This document shows, piece after piece, positions 53,352 to 57,272 of a DNA stretch of 57,272 nt. The stretch spans positions 1 to 57,272 of the forward strand of contig NZ_RAWA01000018.1 of NCBI RefSeq assembly GCF_003611675.1, given 5' to 3'. The notes beneath the pieces are model-generated. The model ran no database searches. It saw only the letters and a list, made by a program, of their open reading frames with translations, and was not told the origin of the DNA. How positions within the stretch are numbered: the first letter of the stretch is position 1; every line of letters begins with the position of its first letter. A program made the position numbers and the translations under genes. Origin of the DNA: Corallococcus sp. CA053C (GTDB lineage Bacteria > Myxococcota > Myxococcia > Myxococcales > Myxococcaceae).

Positions 53352-54803
53352 TCAGCGCACCCCAGACTCCACGCCCGGGCGGTCGTCGAACAGCTGCACC
53401 CAGCGTCCATCGAAGCCGCCATTGCTGCCCAGGTACCAGGCGCCCGGCAGCCAGAAGCCCTGCTCCACACCGTCGGAGGAATCCACCGCGCCGCTGTGTA
53501 CGAAGTAGTCGTGCTGCCACCACCAGGCATTAGGCGACGTGCTGTAGCCGCTGGCGCTCGCACGCGTCCGGCCGCGCGAGTCCACCACCGTGCTGGCCCA
53601 GGCGTTGTCATGGAAGGCATTGGACCCGCCGCCGCCCGTGTCGGACGCATTGCTGTTGAGCTCGAACGTGCCGAAGAACCACTTCTTCGCCGGGTAACCC
53701 TCACGGTCGTCCTCGTTCTCGATGTCCCGCGTCTTCGAGAAGAAGCGCTGCATCCCGGTGCTCACCTCCGCCTGGCCCGCCTCGTTCAGGACGGGGCTCT
53801 CCAGGAAGAAGGACTCGGGAGCGTCCGGCAGCCAGTGCGTCGCATAGCCGCCGAACTCCCAGTGCGTGGGCACGATGTCCGCGATGTCCTGCAGCTCGTA
53901 CGTCACGCGCTTCACGGCGGGCCAGTTGGCGGACGTCCCGTTGTCGTAGCGGCTGGCCTGCGCATCCGCGTTGGCGTACCGCACCGGCTGCGCGTTGAAC
54001 GCCGCCACCGCCGCCGCCGAGTCCTCCGGCACGAACACGTAGTGCAGCTTCTTGCGGCCGTCGTCGTTGTTCACGTCCGCCTCCGCCTTCCCGCCCGACG
54101 CCATCCGCCCCGCGAAGAAGGAGTACGGCTCCGTGACGAAGCGCAGCTCCTGCCCGTGCGCCGCGAGCAGCTTGTCGGACCACTCCGCCTGCCAGATGAG
54201 CAGGTGGCTGCCCGTGGGCGTCTGCATGAAGTTGAGGTCGGTGCTGCCCTGCTGGCGCACCACATTGCGCTTGTGCTGCGTCACCACCGCGTACGCCACG
54301 GACTCCCCGCTGCCCGGGTTGCCCACCACGTTCTTCACCTGCATCTCCACCCGCTCCCAGTCGTGGAGCTGGTAGTCACCCGCCGCGTTCTTATCCAGCG
54401 CGTGATACAGGTGATACACGAGGACGAGGTTCTTCCCCCCGTCCATGTATTCAATCATCGACGTGTACAGCGTCGGCCGGACACGCCAGCGATCAAAGGC
54501 GCTCGGCCCCGTGCGCGACGCGTCCACGAACTGGGGGATCTGCTTCCAGTGCAGCTTGTTGTTGGAGAAGTCGCCGTCCTGGTCGAAGTCGAAGTTCGTC
54601 AGCCAGTCGTAGCCGTGCCGGCCGTCGTTCGCGTTCGCGCGCTTGAAGATGACCGGGGCGTAGTAGCGCAGGAACGCCTGGCGCTGCGCGTTCGTCAGCG
54701 ACCAGGGCTGCGACTGGGCCCGGACCGGTGCCGGCCAGCTCAGGCCCGCCAGGAGCAACGCCAGGACGACCAGGGGTCCAACTCTCTTCGGGGATGGGTT
54801 CAT
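53352..54803 (-). CDS. Secreted protein of unknown function with EF-hand-like loop
   Basis: A 483-residue exported protein. A signal peptide (VGPLVVLALLLAGLSWPAPV then RAQS) is followed by FLRYYAPVIFKRANANDGRH and an EF-hand-like calcium loop DFDQDGDFSNNK (~73-84). The remainder is Trp/Tyr/Asp-rich (LHDWERVEMQVKNV, EWSDKLLAAHGQELRFVTEP, WWWQHDYFVHSGAV), as in secreted binding or carbohydrate-active proteins, but no catalytic motif is recognised. The opening RYYAPVIF and the HDWERVEM stretch recall Vps62-like and necrosis-inducing-like secreted proteins. It lies downstream of the transglycosylase gene on the same strand by 79 bases. Confidence 0.8.
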   Translation of the reverse strand: MNPSPKRVGPLVVLALLLAGLSWPAPVRAQSQPWSLTNAQRQAFLRYYAPVIFKRANANDGRHGYDWLTNFDFDQDGDFSNNKLHWKQIPQFVDASRTGPSAFDRWRVRPTLYTSMIEYMDGGKNLVLVYHLYHALDKNAAGDYQLHDWERVEMQVKNVVGNPGSGESVAYAVVTQHKRNVVRQQGSTDLNFMQTPTGSHLLIWQAEWSDKLLAAHGQELRFVTEPYSFFAGRMASGGKAEADVNNDDGRKKLHYVFVPEDSAAAVAAFNAQPVRYANADAQASRYDNGTSANWPAVKRVTYELQDIADIVPTHWEFGGYATHWLPDAPESFFLESPVLNEAGQAEVSTGMQRFFSKTRDIENEDDREGYPAKKWFFGTFELNSNASDTGGGGSNAFHDNAWASTVVDSRGRTRASASGYSTSPNAWWWQHDYFVHSGAVDSSDGVEQGFWLPGAWYLGSNGGFDGRWVQLFDDRPGVESGVR

Positions 54804-54882
54804 GGGCGGCCGAGGAAACCACGGCCCGCCCGTCCCTCTCCACGAAGAATACGTGAATTCAGGTTTCAGCCAGGATTACACA

Positions 54883-57272
54883 CTAACGCGATGCGCTGGG
54901 CATCACCGGCACCTTGGGCACGCGGCCGTAGAGGAGCTGGTAGGTGTTGTAGGAGCGCAGCACGCGCTTGATGTAGCCGCGCGTCTCCGCGATGGGGATC
55001 TCCTCCACCCACGCGTCCAGCGGCAGCGCCGGGTTGGACGCGCGCCAGCGGTTCACCGCGCCGGAGCCGGCGTTGTAGCTGCCCACCGCATAGGGCGTGT
55101 GGCCCTTGAACTGTTTGATCAGGCCGCCCAGGTAGTGCGCGCCGAAGCGGATGTTGAGCTCCGGCTGGAGCAGCGCGTCCACCTTGAAGTTCTTCACCTT
55201 CAGCTCGCGCGCCACGCCCTTCGCCGTGGACGGCATCAGCTGCGTGAGGCCCAGCGCGCCGGCCCAGGACAGGGCCTTGGGGTCCAGGGCGCTCTCCTCG
55301 CGCATGAGCGCCTGGAGCAGGTCCGGCTCCACGCCCGCGGGCACGGTGTGCTTCTCGATGAGGTCGCGGAAGGCGTTGGGATAGGCCACCTCCCACACCG
55401 GCCGCGTCTGCGCCGTGATGCGCCCGCTCAGGTCCTTGCGCAGCGCGAGCCGCGCGATGGCGTGCGCCGAGCGCGCGTCGCCGGACTGCGACAGCACCAT
55501 GACGAGGAGGCGCATCGACTCCGGTGGCTGATTGGTGCGGTTGACCAGCATCAGCTCCGAGGACACCGAGTCCGGGAAGCCCAGCCGCAACAGCTCCACG
55601 CCCGCGCGGAAGTGGGAGTCGTCGCCCATGGGGCCCGCGAACATCGGCCAGGGGCTGGCGGCCTCCGGCACGTCGAAGATCTGCTGCGTGGCGCGCTCCA
55701 GCCGCTGCGGATCCAGCTCGCCCAGCTTCGAGCGCGCCATCAGCCCGTAGTACGTGGCCGGGTGCTCCACCGCGAGCTTCTCCATCAGCTCCACGGCGCC
55801 CTGGATGTTGCCGCGCTCCTCCAGCGTGCGGGCCCGCCAGTACCGCGCGCGCTCCACGTCGTAGGACTCGTCCGCGGTGGCGAACTGCTGCTCGATGCGG
55901 TCCAGGAAGGAGAACCCGCCGTCCTCCGCCTGCGACGTTCGCGCCACCCAGAAGGCCTTGAAGAGCGCCTCGCCCAGGAAGTCGCCGCGCGGGTACAGCC
56001 GCGCCAGCTCGTCCAGCCGCGCCATCGCGTCCTTGGGGCGGGACGTCTTCACGTACAGGTCCGCCGCGTAGAAGAGCGCGTCGTCCGCGAACGAGTGGTC
56101 CGGGAACTCGCGCGCCAGCCGCTCGTACGTCTCCGTGCCGCGCGCCTGGTCCACGATGGAGCGCGACGAGCCCAGCACGTACAGCGCGCGCGCCAGCAGG
56201 TCGCGGTCCTTGCACTGCTCCACCACGGGGGTGAGCACCTGGATGGCGCGCGTGTGCTGGCGCTCCTTGCGCTGGCCCTTGCCGTAGGCGAAGTGCGCGC
56301 GGCACGCGAGCGCGTCTGGCAGCTTCATCTGCGGCAGCAGCGGCTCCAGGATGGCCAGGCCCTGCTTGTTGCGGTGCGCTTCGATGAGCGCCTCGGCCCG
56401 GCCCACCTTCGCGTCCAGCGGCGTGGCCTGCCCCTTCAGGCGCTTCTCCACCTGCTTGATGATGGGCGACAGGGGCTGGCTGGCCCACAGGCGCCACAGC
56501 GCGGCGCGTTCAGCGGTGCGGTCCTTCTTCTCCACCGCGAGGTCCGCCGTGGCGATGAGCGCCTCCGCCCCCACGTTGCGGCCCCAGCCCGTCATGGCGC
56601 GCAGGGTGAGCGGCGTCAGCGCCGCCATGGCGCCGTCGTAGTCCTTCTTCTTGCGCAGCACGCGCGCGAGCCCCAGGCGCGCGTCCACGTACATCCGCGA
56701 GTCCTCCGGCACCTGCTTGAAGCTGGCCGCCGCGTCCTCCAGCCGCCCCTGGGACTCCAGCGCCACGCCCGCGTGCGTGAGGCACCGGTCCCTGAGCGCC
56801 GGGTAGTCGTTGGCCAGCGCCGCCATCTCCGTCGCCGCCGCCTTGTCGTCCCCGGCGCGCACCGCCGACAGCGCGCGCAGGTAGCGCACGGGCAGGCTCT
56901 CACCGGCGCCTTCCAGCAGCGTGCGCGCCTTGGTGTACTGGCCCTTGTCGAACGCGTCCTTCGCGTCCTTCCCCTTCCCGTCGCTGAAGTACGGGGTCAG
57001 GTCCTCCAGCCCGTAGCGGCGCCCCCGGTGCACCACCGGCGCGGGCGGCACGATGCCGGGGAAGGCCGGGTTGAGCACCTCCACGTAGCCGCCCGGCAGC
57101 GGGGCCTTGTCGGCGTCCGGAGGCGGCGTGAGCTGCGCCTCGGACGGCGCGCTGCCCGTGCGGGAGGCCGGGGCCTGATCCGTGTCTTCGATGGAGCCCG
57201 CGGAGCCCGCGGACGCCGCGCCCGCGAGCCCCTTCGAGCCGTCCTCGGTGAGGGCCGGGGCCGGGGCTGCGG
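54883..57272 (-). CDS. TPR-containing lytic transglycosylase (SLT domain), N-terminus outside window
   Basis: The frame is open from the right edge; at least 796 residues are inside. The first part, read from the edge, is low-complexity Ala/Pro/Gly/Ser (consistent with a post-signal linker). A long helical TPR/Slt70-like superhelix follows (AKDAFDKGQYTKARTLLEGA, YERLAREFPDHSFADDALFY). The SLT catalytic domain is at the C-terminus: LLQALMREESALDPKALSWA (catalytic Glu), GALGLTQLMPSTA and YAVGSYNAGSGAVNRW, with RGYIKRVLRSYNTYQLLYGR. This is the Slt70 arrangement: a soluble periplasmic muramidase-like lytic transglycosylase. A GTG at 57084 is probably internal. Confidence 0.93.
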   Translation of the reverse strand, partial: AAPAPALTEDGSKGLAGAASAGSAGSIEDTDQAPASRTGSAPSEAQLTPPPDADKAPLPGGYVEVLNPAFPGIVPPAPVVHRGRRYGLEDLTPYFSDGKGKDAKDAFDKGQYTKARTLLEGAGESLPVRYLRALSAVRAGDDKAAATEMAALANDYPALRDRCLTHAGVALESQGRLEDAAASFKQVPEDSRMYVDARLGLARVLRKKKDYDGAMAALTPLTLRAMTGWGRNVGAEALIATADLAVEKKDRTAERAALWRLWASQPLSPIIKQVEKRLKGQATPLDAKVGRAEALIEAHRNKQGLAILEPLLPQMKLPDALACRAHFAYGKGQRKERQHTRAIQVLTPVVEQCKDRDLLARALYVLGSSRSIVDQARGTETYERLAREFPDHSFADDALFYAADLYVKTSRPKDAMARLDELARLYPRGDFLGEALFKAFWVARTSQAEDGGFSFLDRIEQQFATADESYDVERARYWRARTLEERGNIQGAVELMEKLAVEHPATYYGLMARSKLGELDPQRLERATQQIFDVPEAASPWPMFAGPMGDDSHFRAGVELLRLGFPDSVSSELMLVNRTNQPPESMRLLVMVLSQSGDARSAHAIARLALRKDLSGRITAQTRPVWEVAYPNAFRDLIEKHTVPAGVEPDLLQALMREESALDPKALSWAGALGLTQLMPSTAKGVARELKVKNFKVDALLQPELNIRFGAHYLGGLIKQFKGHTPYAVGSYNAGSGAVNRWRASNPALPLDAWVEEIPIAETRGYIKRVLRSYNTYQLLYGRVPKVPVMPSASR

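Noticed and set aside
52107-54971. Plus-strand frame of about 950 codons opposite the diiron and secreted protein genes
   Set aside because: Covers two genes and their gap and lacks any domain; antisense artefact.

Overview
The window looks like chromosome from a fruiting myxobacterium of the family Myxococcaceae (Corallococcus or Myxococcus type). It is very GC-rich, its genes are packed on both strands with many 4-base start/stop overlaps, and it carries families typical of that group: an AgmX/PglI-type FHA-TonB protein, a DUSAM-domain protein, a PocR-type enhancer-binding protein, Hanks-type kinase and KaiC-like signalling genes, and a sigma-32-like factor. I saw no prophage, insertion sequence, CRISPR array, rRNA or convincing tRNA. 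The species call is inference.

Layout. 1-5.4 kb: housekeeping genes on the minus strand (aspartate-type aminotransferase, coaD, rsmD, an unknown protein, a GNAT acetyltransferase, a His-rich cation diffusion facilitator) with the end of a partial gene at the left edge. 5.5-11 kb: plus-strand sigma-54 activator coupled to an alpha/beta hydrolase, then typA/bipA and an AraC-type regulator. 11-23.4 kb: the centrepiece, an eight-gene envelope-machine locus on the minus strand. It encodes two outer-membrane barrels, three TPR proteins (one a lipoprotein), a small exported protein, an FHA-TM-TonB protein and a last barrel. Its order and content match the Nfs (spore-coat) complex, a paralogue of the Glt gliding machinery. 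Strong hairpins lie at three internal junctions.

23.7-28.4 kb: a solitary rplC with its own promoter and terminator, a coiled-coil protein, a HupE/UreJ-like protein, a Zn-ribbon protein overlapped by a 52-residue membrane protein, and a lytic transglycosylase. 28.6-37.4 kb: a STAS protein, a MoxR-DUF58-transglutaminase operon, a sigma-32-family factor, an OPT transporter and a Bor-like lipoprotein. 37.5-45 kb: a HEAT protein coupled to a degenerate HD-GYP protein, an RluD-type pseudouridine synthase, and a J-domain/RodZ-HTH fusion coupled to a MinD-like ATPase.

45-48.3 kb: selA overlapping an HNH nuclease, a DUSAM protein, and a Cys-rich exported-protein gene whose codon 21, at the lipobox cysteine position, is TGA; then a MAPEG protein. 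48.4-53.3 kb: a co-oriented signalling cluster: flavodiiron-like metallo-beta-lactamase protein, Ser/Thr kinase, double-domain KaiC ATPase, and a histidine kinase with a pseudo-receiver. 53.3-57.3 kb: a secreted protein of unknown function and a partial TPR-SLT lytic transglycosylase running off the right edge.

Most notable: the complete nfs-like locus with its internal hairpins, the in-frame TGA gene near selA, and the diiron-protein/kinase/KaiC/histidine-kinase cluster.
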